Assembly: GCF_003234115.2 (NCBI RefSeq)
Contig: NZ_CP126251.1
Location: 620,001 to 684,000 of the forward strand
From: Curtobacterium sp. MCPF17_002
GTDB lineage: Bacteria > Actinomycetota > Actinomycetes > Actinomycetales > Microbacteriaceae
Length of the DNA stretch: 64,000 nt
Reading direction: 5' to 3'
The position numbers were made by a program, and so were the translations under genes. A model generated the notes under the pieces. It was not told the DNA's origin, ran no database searches, and saw only the letters and a program-made list of their open reading frames with translations. This document shows positions 37,200-46,378 of this stretch, piece by piece. The first letter of the stretch is position 1. Each line of letters begins with the position of its first letter.

Positions 37200-38066
37200 T
37201 CAGGCTCCGATGACCGGGGGCAGGCCCACGGAGGCGCGCATCGCCCTCCGCACGTCGGCCTCGGCGGGCAGGAGCTCGTCCTGGTCGCCGGTCAGGAAGA
37301 AGCGGATCTGCCCGATCGCCTGCTCGGTGAGCATGTCGAGGCCGTTCAGCACGCGACCGCCGGAGTCCGCCCACCGCGAGGCGATCGCCGTCGGCCACGG
37401 CTCGTAGGCCACGTCGAACAGCACGGCGTCGTCGCCCGACGGCCCGAGGTCCAGTGCGTCGGCGGCGCCACCGGGCAGGGTCGACACGACGAAGCCGTGG
37501 CGGGTGCCCGGCAGCTCCGTGAGCGGGAGCACCTCGAGCGTGACACCGAGGCGGACGGCCAGGTCGACCAGGGGTCCGGTCCGCGCGGTGTCACGGACGA
37601 ACACCCGGACGAGCGCGGCACCGAGACGGACCGCCGCGGTCAGCGCGCTCACGGCGGTCGCCCCGCCACCGAGGATCGTCGCCTCGCCGGGCAGGTGGCC
37701 GAGGGCCTCGACGGGGCGGACGAGCCCCTCGACGTCGGTGTTGGCGCCGTACCGGAGCACGCGGTCGCCCGACTGCCGGAACGCGATGGTGTTGGCGACA
37801 CCGAGTTCGTCGACGAGTGGTGTGGTCCGGTCGAGCAGCGGCAGGACCTCGCGCTTCAGCGGCATGGTCAGGCTCAGGCCGCGCCATTCCCCACCCAGCC
37901 CCGCGATGAACGGTTCCAGTCCGCCGGACGCGACCTCGTGCCTCCCATACCGGAACGGCACCCCGAGCACGTCGTAGGCCGCTGCGTGCAGCGTGGGCGA
38001 GAGCGAGTGCGCGATGGGGGAGCCGAGCACCGCCAGACGGGTGCGGTCGGGATCGAGGTACGACAC
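37200..38066 (-). CDS. aroE: Shikimate dehydrogenase
   Basis: 288 aa. Shikimate site SPIAHSLSPTLHAAAY (16-31), catalytic Lys71 in LTMPLKREV, N92, and Asp111 in GANTDVEG. Nucleotide loop ILGGGATAVSAL. Reduces 3-dehydroshikimate in aromatic amino-acid synthesis. Chorismate mutase lies 1.7 kb away on the other strand. Confidence 0.93.
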   Translation of the reverse strand: MSYLDPDRTRLAVLGSPIAHSLSPTLHAAAYDVLGVPFRYGRHEVASGGLEPFIAGLGGEWRGLSLTMPLKREVLPLLDRTTPLVDELGVANTIAFRQSGDRVLRYGANTDVEGLVRPVEALGHLPGEATILGGGATAVSALTAAVRLGAALVRVFVRDTARTGPLVDLAVRLGVTLEVLPLTELPGTRHGFVVSTLPGGAADALDLGPSGDDAVLFDVAYEPWPTAIASRWADSGGRVLNGLDMLTEQAIGQIRFFLTGDQDELLPAEADVRRAMRASVGLPPVIGA

Positions 38067-38103
38067 GGTGAGTCAGCCTAGCCAGGCCGTCCGAGCCGCT
38101 CCC

Positions 38104-38122
38104 TTAGGTTAGGCTACCCTTC
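38104..38122 (+). promoter_or_regulatory. DtxR/IdeR iron box overlapping promoter
   Basis: TTAGGTTAGGCTACCCTTC matches the DtxR/IdeR consensus at 16 of 19 positions by eye. It overlaps the -10 hexamer TAGGCT and ends at the base before the start GTG, so iron-loaded DtxR would block transcription. Confidence 0.8.
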
Positions 38123-39130
38123 GTGATCCGTACTCCCCACCGCCTCCGACGCGTCCTCGCCGCTGCCGGCGCCGTCGTCGCAGCGTCCCTCGTCCTCGCC
38201 GGGTGTGCCTCCGGCTCCGCGTCCGACACCTCCTCGTCCGCGTCGTCCTCCGACGGCGGCCAGTTCCCGGTGTCGATCACGACGGCGCTCGGCACCACGA
38301 AGATCGACGTGCAGCCGAAGCGCGTCGTCGCCCTCGGCTGGGGTGACGCCGAGACCGCGCTCGAACTCGGCGTGCAGCCCGTCGGTGCGAGCGACTGGCT
38401 CGCGTTCGGCGGCGACGGCGTCGGGCCGTGGCTGAAGGGTGCGTACACGAAGTCGCCGAAGATCATCCAGACGCTCGAGCCGAGCTACGAGGACATCCTC
38501 AAGCTCAAGCCGGACGTCATCCTCGACGTGAAGTCCTCGGGGGACAAGGACCGCTACGCGAAGCTGTCCGCGATCGCCCCGACCGTGGCGATCCCGAAGG
38601 GCGGCGAGAACTACCTCGCGTCGACCACACAGCAGACCACGATGATCGCGAAGGCGCTCGGCAAGGAGTCGCAGGGCAAGAAGCTGCTCTCCGGCCTCGA
38701 CGACGCCTACGCCGCCGCCCGCAAGGCGCACCCCGAGTTCGAGGGCAAGTCCGCCGTCGTCGGTGCCTACACAGCCGACGGGTTCGGGGCCTACGCCTCC
38801 ACCGACAGCCGCTCGACGTTCATGCGGAACCTCGGGTTCACGATCCCGAAGGCCATCGACGAGCAGGCCGGCAAGGCGTTCTCGGTGCACCTCTCCGACG
38901 AGAACCTCGACCTGCTGAACGCGGACCTCACGACCATCCTGCCGATCTACGTCGACGCGTCGAAGGCCGAGGCGGACCCGCTGTTCCAGAAGGTGCCGTC
39001 GGTCGAGGCCGGCCACTACATCGTGTTCGACGACAAGGACGTCTCGTCAGCGTTCTCGATGGGCACCACTGCCGCGATCGAGTGGGCGCTGGAGAAGCTG
39101 CCGGACGAGTTCGCCGCGAAGCTCGGCTGA
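38123..39130 (+). CDS. Iron-siderophore ABC transporter substrate-binding lipoprotein
   Basis: 335 aa. Lipobox LVLAGC with Cys28. FepB/FhuD-type domain: KRVVALGWGDAETALELGVQPVGASDW, then EPSYEDILKLKPDVILDVKS and a long connecting helix. No permease or ATPase genes adjoin, so it may use components encoded elsewhere. The GTG start is leaderless under an iron box. Confidence 0.92.
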   Translation: MIRTPHRLRRVLAAAGAVVAASLVLAGCASGSASDTSSSASSSDGGQFPVSITTALGTTKIDVQPKRVVALGWGDAETALELGVQPVGASDWLAFGGDGVGPWLKGAYTKSPKIIQTLEPSYEDILKLKPDVILDVKSSGDKDRYAKLSAIAPTVAIPKGGENYLASTTQQTTMIAKALGKESQGKKLLSGLDDAYAAARKAHPEFEGKSAVVGAYTADGFGAYASTDSRSTFMRNLGFTIPKAIDEQAGKAFSVHLSDENLDLLNADLTTILPIYVDASKAEADPLFQKVPSVEAGHYIVFDDKDVSSAFSMGTTAAIEWALEKLPDEFAAKLG

Positions 39131-39195
39131 CCCACCCCGGGGGCTCGGGTGCTGATCCGCTCGTAGGGGGCCGTTTCGCTCGTAGGGTGCTGAAT

Positions 39196-39234
39196 CGCGC
39201 ATAGGAGGTCGGGAATTCCGGCCTCCTATGCGCG
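39196..39234. repeat. Intergenic hairpin
   Basis: CGCGCATAGGAGG and CCTCCTATGCGCG, perfect 13-bp arms. It is preceded by two copies of CGCTCGTAGGG. Between convergent genes; a terminator is likely. Confidence 0.75.
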
Positions 39235-39301
39235 TTTCTGCATCCCACTGCGCGCGTGATGGGACAGAACGTGCGGGGCACGCGCAGGTTGCGCGCGGCG
39301 G

Positions 39302-39715
39302 TCAGACGCCGAACGTCGATCCGAGGAACGCGAAGAGCAGGGCGATCAGCGGGAACGAGCCCTGCACGAACGCGGAGTTGAGGTACCGGCGCCCCGTCCC
39401 GGCGAGGACCACGGCGGCACCGAGCATGCACGCCGTCGAGAAGACGACCAGCGTCCAGCCGCTCGCGCCGTTGCCCGCGAACGCCAGCACGACACCGAGG
39501 ATCGCGCCGATGGCGAGGAACAGGTTGTAGAACCCCTGGTTGAACGCCATCGACCGCGTGGCCTGCACCTCGGCCTCCGAGGTCAGCCCGAAGATCCGCC
39601 GGACCCGGGGGCTCGTCCACGCCACGGACTCGAGGAAGAAGATGTACACGTGCACCAGGTCCGCGAGGACCGCGAACACGCACGAGAGGACGAGCAGCAC
39701 CGACATGACCTCCAT
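39302..39715 (-). CDS. DUF1304-family membrane protein
   Basis: 137 aa, four membrane helices. DUF1304 signature: ADLVHVYIFFLESVAW, then AFNQGFYNLFLAIGAI. Function unknown in the family. Start could be ATG 39715 or ATG 39706 (GGAGG directly before the latter). Confidence 0.85.
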   Translation of the reverse strand: MEVMSVLLVLSCVFAVLADLVHVYIFFLESVAWTSPRVRRIFGLTSEAEVQATRSMAFNQGFYNLFLAIGAILGVVLAFAGNGASGWTLVVFSTACMLGAAVVLAGTGRRYLNSAFVQGSFPLIALLFAFLGSTFGV

Positions 39716-39795
39716 TCTCGCAGTTCCGAAGTCGTGCTCAGGTTCCACCCAGGTTCGGCGCGCGTAACCGACACCGGTCGGCCAGCCTCGGCCGT

Positions 39796-39801
39796 TAGGC
39801 T
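39796..39801 (+). promoter_or_regulatory. -10 box of leaderless chorismate mutase gene
   Basis: TAGGCT, 6 nt before ATG 39808. Confidence 0.5.
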
Positions 39802-39807
39802 CGGGGC

Positions 39808-40131
39808 ATGAGCGACGACGACACCACGCCCGAGTACGACGAGGCGGCCGTCGCCGAACTGCGCAGCATCCGGCAGAGCATCGACAACATCGACGCCGCC
39901 GTGATCCACATGCTCGCGGAGCGTTTCAAGTACACGCAGCGGGTCGGGTACCTCAAGGCAGCCGCGGGCATGCCGGCCGCCGACCCCGGACGCGAGCAGA
40001 TCCAGGTCGCACGCCTCCGGTCGCTCGCCGCCGAGTCGCACCTCGATCCGGCCTTCGCCGAGAAGTTCCTCAACTTCATCGTCGCCGAGGTCATCCACCA
40101 CCACGAGCAGATCGCCGGCGGCGACGAGTGA
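39808..40131 (+). CDS. Chorismate mutase (AroQ class)
   Basis: 107 aa, all-helical. LRSIRQSIDNIDAAVIHMLAERFKYTQRVGYLKAA carries the AroQ active-site Arg/Lys pattern, and FLNFIVAEVIHHH closes the fold. Converts chorismate to prephenate. Overlaps the lactonase gene by 4 bp. Confidence 0.9.
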   Translation: MSDDDTTPEYDEAAVAELRSIRQSIDNIDAAVIHMLAERFKYTQRVGYLKAAAGMPAADPGREQIQVARLRSLAAESHLDPAFAEKFLNFIVAEVIHHHEQIAGGDE

Positions 40132-41204
40132 GCGCGACGCTGCCGATGCTCCTCGTCGGCTCGTACACGGCGACCGGCGGCGGCAACGCGACGGGCATCT
40201 CGGTCGTCTCGGGCGGCGACGCAGCGGCCCCCGACGTCCGGACCGTCGCGGTCATCGACGACCCGTCGTTCCTCGCGGTCTCCGGCGACCGCGTCTACGC
40301 CGTGTCCGAGACGGTCGAGGGCAGCATCTCCGCCTTCCGCCGCGACGGTGCCGTGCTCGAACACCTCTGGGAGGCACCGGCCGGCGGGGACGCCCCGTGC
40401 CACGTGCGGGTCGACCCGTCGGGCACCCTCGTCGTCACGAACTACGTCTCCGGGACCGTCACCGCGGTGTCGCTCGCGGCTGCGGAGTCGTACGCCGCGT
40501 CCGTCCTCGCCGGTGACGGTGTCGTCGGGACGCACGGCAGCGCCCGGCAGATCCGGGTCCCCGAGACGTCGTTCGTCACCGAACGCCTGCCCCGGGCGAG
40601 CGGCCCGGTCGAGGACCGGCAAGAGGGCCCGCACGCGCACCAGTCCATCGCAACGCCCGACGGCACGGTGCTCGTCGCAGACCTCGGCGCCGACGCCCTC
40701 CACGAGTACCGGATCACCGACGCACCCTCGATCGAACCGGTCCGCGTGCACCACGTCGCGCCGGGCGTCGGTCCGCGGCACATGGCGTGGCACGACGGCG
40801 ACCTCATCCTCGCGGGCGAGCTGGACGGACACGTGCACCGGCTCCACCGCGACGCGTCCGGGTCGTTAGTCACCGTCGCATCGGCTGCGACCTTCGACGG
40901 TGAGGTCGGCGCGTCACTGCTCAGTCACATCGAGGTCGACGACCGAGGGCTCGTGTTCGTCGCGGTCCGCGGGCGGGACCGCATCGTCGTGCTCGACGCC
41001 GCGGACGGCGGGCTCGCGCTCGTCGGCTCTGCCCCGTCCGGCGGTGTCTGGCCGCGGCACTTCGCGCGGGTGCCCGGGTTCGTGCTCGTCGCGAACCAGA
41101 TGTCCGACGCGATCGCCGTCCTGCCCGTGGGTGACGACGGGGTCCCCGGCGAAGCCGTGGCGCAGATCCCGGTCGGGACGCCGACCTGCATCATCCCGCT
41201 CTGA
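40128..41204 (+). CDS. Beta-propeller lactonase-family protein (6-phosphogluconolactonase YbhE-like)
   Basis: 358 aa, seven-bladed propeller repeats. Typical blocks are APCHVRVDPSGTLVVTNYVSGTV, GPHAHQSIATPDGTVLVADLGAD and GPRHMAWH. Family members hydrolyse 6-phosphogluconolactone or related lactones. GTG start in overlap with chorismate mutase; the functional link is not obvious. Confidence 0.88.
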   Translation: MSATLPMLLVGSYTATGGGNATGISVVSGGDAAAPDVRTVAVIDDPSFLAVSGDRVYAVSETVEGSISAFRRDGAVLEHLWEAPAGGDAPCHVRVDPSGTLVVTNYVSGTVTAVSLAAAESYAASVLAGDGVVGTHGSARQIRVPETSFVTERLPRASGPVEDRQEGPHAHQSIATPDGTVLVADLGADALHEYRITDAPSIEPVRVHHVAPGVGPRHMAWHDGDLILAGELDGHVHRLHRDASGSLVTVASAATFDGEVGASLLSHIEVDDRGLVFVAVRGRDRIVVLDAADGGLALVGSAPSGGVWPRHFARVPGFVLVANQMSDAIAVLPVGDDGVPGEAVAQIPVGTPTCIIPL

Positions 41205-41207
41205 GGA

Positions 41208-41255
41208 GCCGACGAGCCGACGAGCCGACGGGCCGACGGGCCGACGGGCCGACGG
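41208..41255. repeat. 8-bp tandem repeat after a stop codon
   Basis: Six units of GCCGACGA or GCCGACGG directly after the lactonase stop, before the convergent dehydrogenase. Confidence 0.9.
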
Positions 41256-41273
41256 ACGCGCCTGGCCGCTCCG

Positions 41274-42194
41274 TCAGGCCTCGATGACGTTCTCGAACGG
41301 GCGACCCTCGACCAACGCGGACACCTGACGGCGCACGAGCTCGATCGACCTCGGCACGCTGAGGTCCGTGTTGCCGCCGACGTGCGGCGTCAGCACCGTG
41401 TTCGGCGTCGTCCAGAGCGGGTGACCCGCCGGGAGCGGCTCGGGATCGGTGACGTCGAGCGCCGCTGAGAGCCGTCCGGACTGCAGCTCCGCCACCAGCG
41501 CATCGGTGTCGACGACCCGGCCTCGGGCGACGTTCACCACGAGGGCGCCGTCCGGCAGTGCTGCGAGGAGGTCGGCGTCGACGAGGCGCTCGGTCTCGTC
41601 GGTCAGCGGTGCGATGAGCACGAGCACGTCGGTCGTCCGTGCCAGTCCGGGCAGCTCGCCGAACGCGTGCACCTGCCGGCCGTCCTGCTCGCGGGCGGTC
41701 CGTGCCACCACGGTGACGTCGGTGCGGAACGCCTCGAACCGCGTCGCGATGGCGGAACCGATCGCCCCGTAGCCGACGACGGTCACGCGGCGGTCGGCCA
41801 GGGAACGGGTGGTCCGCGCGTCCCAGATGCCGTTCGCACGGTCGGCCTGGAACGCCCCGAGCTCACGCAGCGAGGTCAGTGCGAGCCCGACCGCGAGCTC
41901 CGCCGTCTCGTCGTCGTGGATGCCGCGTCCGTTCGCGAGCTGCGCGTGGCCGGGCACGTGCGGGACCGCGTGCTCGTACCCGGCACTCGGCAGCTGCAGG
42001 AGCTGCAGGTTGGGCAGGTCGTGGACGTACTGCCAGCGGTGCCGTCCACCGAAGTAGAACGGCAGGAACGCGATGGCGACGTCGTCGGGGCGCGTGTAGG
42101 GCTCCTCGACGTCCCACACGTCCAACTCCACGCCGTCCGGCACGGGACCGAACCGGTCGACGAGCTCGGCGAAGGGCAGCGTCACGATGGGCAT
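41274..42194 (-). CDS. D-2-hydroxyacid dehydrogenase (NAD-binding)
   Basis: 306 aa. Rossmann loop VVGYGAIGSAIATRFEAF, catalytic Arg in VVNVARGRVVD, Glu in DVTDPEPLP, and His in LTPHVGGNT. Oxidises a D-2-hydroxyacid or reduces a 2-ketoacid; substrate unknown. It follows purL by 17 bp on the same strand and could be co-transcribed. Confidence 0.9.
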   Translation of the reverse strand: MPIVTLPFAELVDRFGPVPDGVELDVWDVEEPYTRPDDVAIAFLPFYFGGRHRWQYVHDLPNLQLLQLPSAGYEHAVPHVPGHAQLANGRGIHDDETAELAVGLALTSLRELGAFQADRANGIWDARTTRSLADRRVTVVGYGAIGSAIATRFEAFRTDVTVVARTAREQDGRQVHAFGELPGLARTTDVLVLIAPLTDETERLVDADLLAALPDGALVVNVARGRVVDTDALVAELQSGRLSAALDVTDPEPLPAGHPLWTTPNTVLTPHVGGNTDLSVPRSIELVRRQVSALVEGRPFENVIEA

Positions 42195-42211
42195 CGTGCT
42201 GGCGTCCGGTG

Positions 42212-44614
42212 TCAGGAGTCCGTACGGGGCGAGAACGCGCCGTCGGAGTCGAGCGGGCCGCGGCCCACGTAGCCCTCGATGACGTCCTCGACGATCACGT
42301 CCCCGAAGCGGCTCGGCAGCGTCGCAGCGTGGGTGCCGCGCAGCTCGTCGAGCGTCGCCTCGAACGCACCCTGGACCTCGAGCGACCCGGACGCGGCGTC
42401 GGTGACGCCGATGCGGAGCACGGGGAACCCGCGGCCGTCGCAGAGACCCTGGAAGCGGACGTCGTCCTCGCGCCGGACGGTCACGATGACGCGACCGGTC
42501 GACTCGGAGAACAGCGCGGTCGCGGTGTCCACTCCGTCGCGGGCCTGCAACTCGTCGAGTACGACGCGGGCACCCAGCCCGAACCGGAGCACCGACTCGG
42601 CGAGGGACTGGCCGAGGCCGCCGTCCGCCAGGTCGTGCGCGCTCGTCAGGAGCTGCTCACCCGCCGCAGCGTGCAGGAGCTCCGCGAGGGCCTTCTCGCG
42701 CCCGAGGTCCACCGCCGGCGGGCGACCGCCGAGGTGGTCGTGCACGGTGCCCGCCCAGGCCGAACCGTCCAGCTCGAGCGACGTCGTGCCGAGCAGGTAG
42801 ATGTTGTGTCCGTCGTCCTGCCAGCCGGACGGCACGCGGAGCGCGACGTCGTCGATGACACCGAGCACACCGACGACCGGGGTCGGGTGGATCGGGGTCG
42901 AGCCGGTCTGGTTGTAGAACGACACGTTGCCGCCGGTCACCGGGATCCCGAGCTCCATGCAGCCGTCCGCGAGGCCTTCGACGGCTTCGGAGAACTGCCA
43001 CATGACCTCGGGGTTCTCCGGGGAGCCGAAGTTCAGGCAGTCGGTGACGGCGGCGGGGACGGCACCGGTGACGGCGACGTTGCGGTACGCCTCGGCCAGC
43101 GCGAGACGAGCGCCCTGCTTCGGGTCGAGCTGGCAGTACCGGCCGTTCGCGTCCGTCGCGATGGTGACGCCGAGCCCGGTCTCCTCGTCGACGCGGATCA
43201 TGCCGCCGTCGTCGGGGAACGAGAGTGCGGTGTTGCCGAGCACGTAGGTGTCGTACTGGTTCGTCACCCAGTTCTTCGACGCCAGGTTCGGCGAGCCGAG
43301 CAGCTGCAGGAACTGTGCCTTCAGCGCGGGCCCGGTCTCGGGGCGCTCGAGCGAGTCGGCGCCGTCCGCCTGCAGGGCGTCGATCCAGGTCGGGTAGGCG
43401 ACCGGGCGGTCGTAGACCGGTCCGTCGACGGCGACGGTGCGCGGGTCGACGTTGACGATCTCCTCGCCCTGCCAGTCGATGACGAGCCGGCCGGTGCCGG
43501 TGACCTCGCCGAGGACGCTGGTCTCGACTTCCCACTTGCCGACGACGGCCAGGAACTCGTCGAGCTTCTCGGGGCGGACGACCGCCATCATGCGCTCCTG
43601 GCTCTCCGACATGAGGATCTCCTCGGCGGTGAGCGTGGGGTCGCGGAGCAGGACGTCGTCGAGCGAGATGCGCATGCCGCCGTCGCCGTTGGAGGCGAGC
43701 TCCGAGGTGGCGCAGGAGATGCCCGCGGCACCGAGGTCCTGGATGCCCTCGACCAGCTTCTCGCGGAACAGCTCGAGGCAGCACTCGATGAGGACCTTCT
43801 CGGCGAAGGGGTCGCCGACCTGGACCGCGGGGCGCTTGGTCGGGCCGCCCTCGGTGAAGGTGTCGGATGCCAGGATCGACGCGCCGCCGATGCCGTCGCC
43901 ACCCGTGCGGGCGCCGAAGAGGACGACCTTGTTGCCGGCGCCGGAGGCGTTGGCGAGGTGCAGGTCCTCGTGACGGAGGACACCGACCGCGAGGGCGTTG
44001 ACCAGCGGGTTGCCCTGGTACACGGAGTCGAAGTAGGTCTCGCCGCCGATGTTCGGCAGGCCGAGGCAGTTGCCGTAGAACGAGATGCCACCGACGACGC
44101 CGTGCACGACGCGCGCCGTGTCCTCGTGGTCGATCGCGCCGAAGCGGAGCTGGTCCATCACGGCGACCGGACGGGCACCCATCGAGATGATGTCGCGGAC
44201 GATGCCGCCGACACCCGTGGCCGCGCCCTGGTAGGGCTCGACGTAGGAGGGGTGGTTGTGCGACTCGACCTTGAAGGTCACCGCCCAGCCGTTGCCCACG
44301 TCGACCACACCGGCGTTCTCGCCCATGCCGACCATGAGGTTCTTCGTCATCTCCGGCGTGACCTTCTTGCCGAACTGCCGCAGGTAGTTCTTCGACGACT
44401 TGTACGAGCAGTGCTCGGACCACATCACCGAGTACATGGCCAGCTCGCCCGAGGTGGGGCGGCGACCGAGGATCTCGCGGATCTTGGCGTACTCGTCGGC
44501 CTTGAGCCCGAGTGCCTCGTACGGCTGGTCCTTGTCGGGAGTGGCCGCCGCGTCCTGCACGGTGTCGGGCTTCGGGCGCACGGGAGTGGTCACGGTGGTG
44601 TCGGTTCCTGTCAC
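42212..44614 (-). CDS. purL: Phosphoribosylformylglycinamidine synthase subunit PurL
   Basis: 800 aa, small-type PurL. Landmarks: [12 protein letters not shown] near the N terminus, [39 protein letters not shown], and GGNVSFYNQ. It works with PurS and PurQ to make FGAM from FGAR. GTG 44614 lies in the second copy of a 17-bp duplication of the purQ end. Confidence 0.96.
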   Translation of the reverse strand: MTGTDTTVTTPVRPKPDTVQDAAATPDKDQPYEALGLKADEYAKIREILGRRPTSGELAMYSVMWSEHCSYKSSKNYLRQFGKKVTPEMTKNLMVGMGENAGVVDVGNGWAVTFKVESHNHPSYVEPYQGAATGVGGIVRDIISMGARPVAVMDQLRFGAIDHEDTARVVHGVVGGISFYGNCLGLPNIGGETYFDSVYQGNPLVNALAVGVLRHEDLHLANASGAGNKVVLFGARTGGDGIGGASILASDTFTEGGPTKRPAVQVGDPFAEKVLIECCLELFREKLVEGIQDLGAAGISCATSELASNGDGGMRISLDDVLLRDPTLTAEEILMSESQERMMAVVRPEKLDEFLAVVGKWEVETSVLGEVTGTGRLVIDWQGEEIVNVDPRTVAVDGPVYDRPVAYPTWIDALQADGADSLERPETGPALKAQFLQLLGSPNLASKNWVTNQYDTYVLGNTALSFPDDGGMIRVDEETGLGVTIATDANGRYCQLDPKQGARLALAEAYRNVAVTGAVPAAVTDCLNFGSPENPEVMWQFSEAVEGLADGCMELGIPVTGGNVSFYNQTGSTPIHPTPVVGVLGVIDDVALRVPSGWQDDGHNIYLLGTTSLELDGSAWAGTVHDHLGGRPPAVDLGREKALAELLHAAAGEQLLTSAHDLADGGLGQSLAESVLRFGLGARVVLDELQARDGVDTATALFSESTGRVIVTVRREDDVRFQGLCDGRGFPVLRIGVTDAASGSLEVQGAFEATLDELRGTHAATLPSRFGDVIVEDVIEGYVGRGPLDSDGAFSPRTDS

Positions 44615-44643
44615 TTGACGAGCGAGGTCACTTGACGAGCGCG
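44611..44643. repeat. 17-bp tandem duplication at the purQ-purL junction
   Basis: GTCACTTGACGAGCG occurs at 44610-44624 and 44627-44641. On the coding strand both copies read CTCGTCAAGTGA: one ends purQ (TGA) and the other supplies the GTG start of purL. Confidence 0.85.
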
Positions 44644-45332
44644 TGCTCGATCACGGACGTGAAGAAGGTGAGGCCGTCCGTGCCGGAGGCCATCGCCGCG
44701 GCGGTGTCCGGGCCGAACCCGGGCTCCGTCGCGTGCTCGGGGTGCGGCATGAGCCCCACGACGTTGCCGCGCTCGTTCGAGACGCCGGCGATGTCGTCGA
44801 TCGACCCGTTCGGGTTCACGCCGACGTAGCGGAACACCACCTGGCCGTTGTCCTCGATGCGCTTGATCTCGTCGGCGTCCGCCACGAAGCGGCCGTCGGC
44901 GTTCTTCAGCGGGATGGTGATCTCCTGCTGGGCCGTGAAGCCCGAGGTCCACGCGGTGCCGGTCGTCTCGACGCGGAGCTTCTGGTCGCGCCGGATGAAC
45001 TGCTGGTGGGCGTTGCGGGTGTGCGCGCCGGGGACGAGTCGTGCCTCGGCGAGCATCTGGAAGCCGTTGCAGATGCCGAGGACGGGCATGCCCTTGCCGG
45101 CGACGTCGATGACCTCCGCCATGATCGGGGCCTTCGCGGCGATGGCGCCGGCGCGGAGGTAGTCGCCGTAGGAGAACCCACCCGGCAGCACGATGGCGTC
45201 GACGCCCTGGAGGTCGTGGTCGCCGTGCCACAGCGCGACGGGCTCGGCACCGGCGAGACGGACCGCGCGCTGGGCGTCACGGTCGTCGAGGGAGCCGGGG
45301 AAGGTGATGACGCCGATGCGCATCCGGCTCAC
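44628..45332 (-). CDS. purQ: Phosphoribosylformylglycinamidine synthase subunit PurQ
   Basis: 234 aa class I glutamine amidotransferase that feeds ammonia to PurL. Nucleophile Cys88 in GICNGFQML, and His/Glu in MPHPEHA. GTG 45332 overlaps the purS stop by 4 bp; the internal ATG of [10 protein letters not shown] is an alternative. Confidence 0.95.
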   Translation of the reverse strand: MSRMRIGVITFPGSLDDRDAQRAVRLAGAEPVALWHGDHDLQGVDAIVLPGGFSYGDYLRAGAIAAKAPIMAEVIDVAGKGMPVLGICNGFQMLAEARLVPGAHTRNAHQQFIRRDQKLRVETTGTAWTSGFTAQQEITIPLKNADGRFVADADEIKRIEDNGQVVFRYVGVNPNGSIDDIAGVSNERGNVVGLMPHPEHATEPGFGPDTAAAMASGTDGLTFFTSVIEHALVK

Positions 45333-45580
45333 TGGCCTTCCACGGTCACGGACACGACGTCCTCGATGACCGCGTTGGAGAAGACGTCGGCCGCGATGTC
45401 GCGGACCTCGGCGAGCTTCGCGTCGTCGACCGGGCCGTCGACGGACACCTCGAAGCGCTTGCCGATGCGGACGTTGGTCAGGTCGGCCTTGCCGAGACGG
45501 GCGAGGGCGTTGCCCACCGCCTTGCCCTGGGGGTCGAGGATCTCGGCCTTCGGCATGACCTCGACGACGATCGTTGGCAC
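45329..45580 (-). CDS. purS: Phosphoribosylformylglycinamidine synthase subunit PurS
   Basis: 83 aa, the small structural subunit of the FGAM synthase complex: [26 protein letters not shown], then [13 protein letters not shown]. First gene of purSQL. Confidence 0.95.
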   Translation of the reverse strand: MPTIVVEVMPKAEILDPQGKAVGNALARLGKADLTNVRIGKRFEVSVDGPVDDAKLAEVRDIAADVFSNAVIEDVVSVTVEGQ

Positions 45581-45647
45581 GTGTTCACTCCAGCACTTGG
45601 GGGGTGGGTGGGACGCGACCAGTCTACGGGTCGCGCGACACGCCGGG

Positions 45648-45671
45648 ACCGCCCCGGGCCTCCAGGGCGGT
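45648..45671. repeat. Hairpin carrying a half family B motif
   Basis: ACCGCCC and GGGCGGT arms around GGGCCTCCA, between the divergent purS and padR genes. Confidence 0.5.
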
Positions 45672-45709
45672 GTCCGCTGTGCGTTTGCTCACGTTTGTTC
45701 CAAGCGGTA

Positions 45710-45725
45710 TATTCCAACTCGAATA
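45710..45725. promoter_or_regulatory. PadR operator-like inverted repeat
   Basis: TATTC-CAACTC-GAATA, AT-rich, next to a TATATT -10-like box and 45 bp before the padR start. Likely the autoregulatory site of PadR. Confidence 0.5.
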
Positions 45726-45769
45726 GTCCAGTCGGAAGACTGCCGCATCGACCAGGCCTGGAGGCACGG

Positions 45770-46378
45770 ATGGCGTCGCTCACGCCCCTCGCGTTCGCCG
45801 CGCTCGACCTCCTCAACGAGGCCCCGATGCACCCGTACGAGATGTTCCAGACGATGGTCCACCGCCAGGAGGAACGGAACGTCAAGGTGCGGCCCGGCAC
45901 CCTGTACCACCAGGTCGGCCGGCTGGCCGAGCTCGGCCTGGCCGAGGTCGTCGGCACCGACCGCGACGGCAACCGCCCGGAACGGACGACCTACACGATC
46001 ACCGACACCGGACGCGCGGCGCTCGCCGAGGGCCTGCGCCGCATGGTGGCCGAACCCGCGGACGAGTACCCGGAGTTCCACCTGGCGCTGTCCGTGCTCG
46101 AGAACCTCCCGAGGGACGAGGCGGTCGATGCCGTCCGGGCCCGGATCGTCGCGCTCGAACAGGAGCGCGACGAGTACGACGACGCGATCGCCCGCGTGCG
46201 CGAGAAGGAGCTGTCCGACCGCTTCTGGCTCGACGTGTCGTACGTGCGTGCGATGCTCGGCGCACAGATCGAGTGGCTCCGCGCCACGGTCGACCGCATC
46301 GCGCGTGGCGACATCCCCTGGGACGGCCCGGCCGTCCCGCAGCAGACCCCCACGAACAGCAAGGAAACCACTCGATGA
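45770..46378 (+). CDS. PadR-family transcriptional regulator
   Basis: 202 aa. The PadR winged helix (PLAFAALDLLNEAPMHPYEMFQTM ... VRPGTLYHQVGRLAELGLAEVVG) is followed by a helical Vir_act_alpha_C-like dimerisation domain. SD GGAGG, ATG 45770. It overlaps the efflux MFS gene by 4 bp (ATGA), so it most likely represses that pump. Confidence 0.92.
   Translation: MASLTPLAFAALDLLNEAPMHPYEMFQTMVHRQEERNVKVRPGTLYHQVGRLAELGLAEVVGTDRDGNRPERTTYTITDTGRAALAEGLRRMVAEPADEYPEFHLALSVLENLPRDEAVDAVRARIVALEQERDEYDDAIARVREKELSDRFWLDVSYVRAMLGAQIEWLRATVDRIARGDIPWDGPAVPQQTPTNSKETTR

Noticed and set aside
41879..44635. A 918-codon open frame on the + strand opposite purL
   Set aside because: It is a GC-driven mirror of purL, with Arg/Asp/Gly-rich translation and no domain; purL on the other strand has full family motifs.
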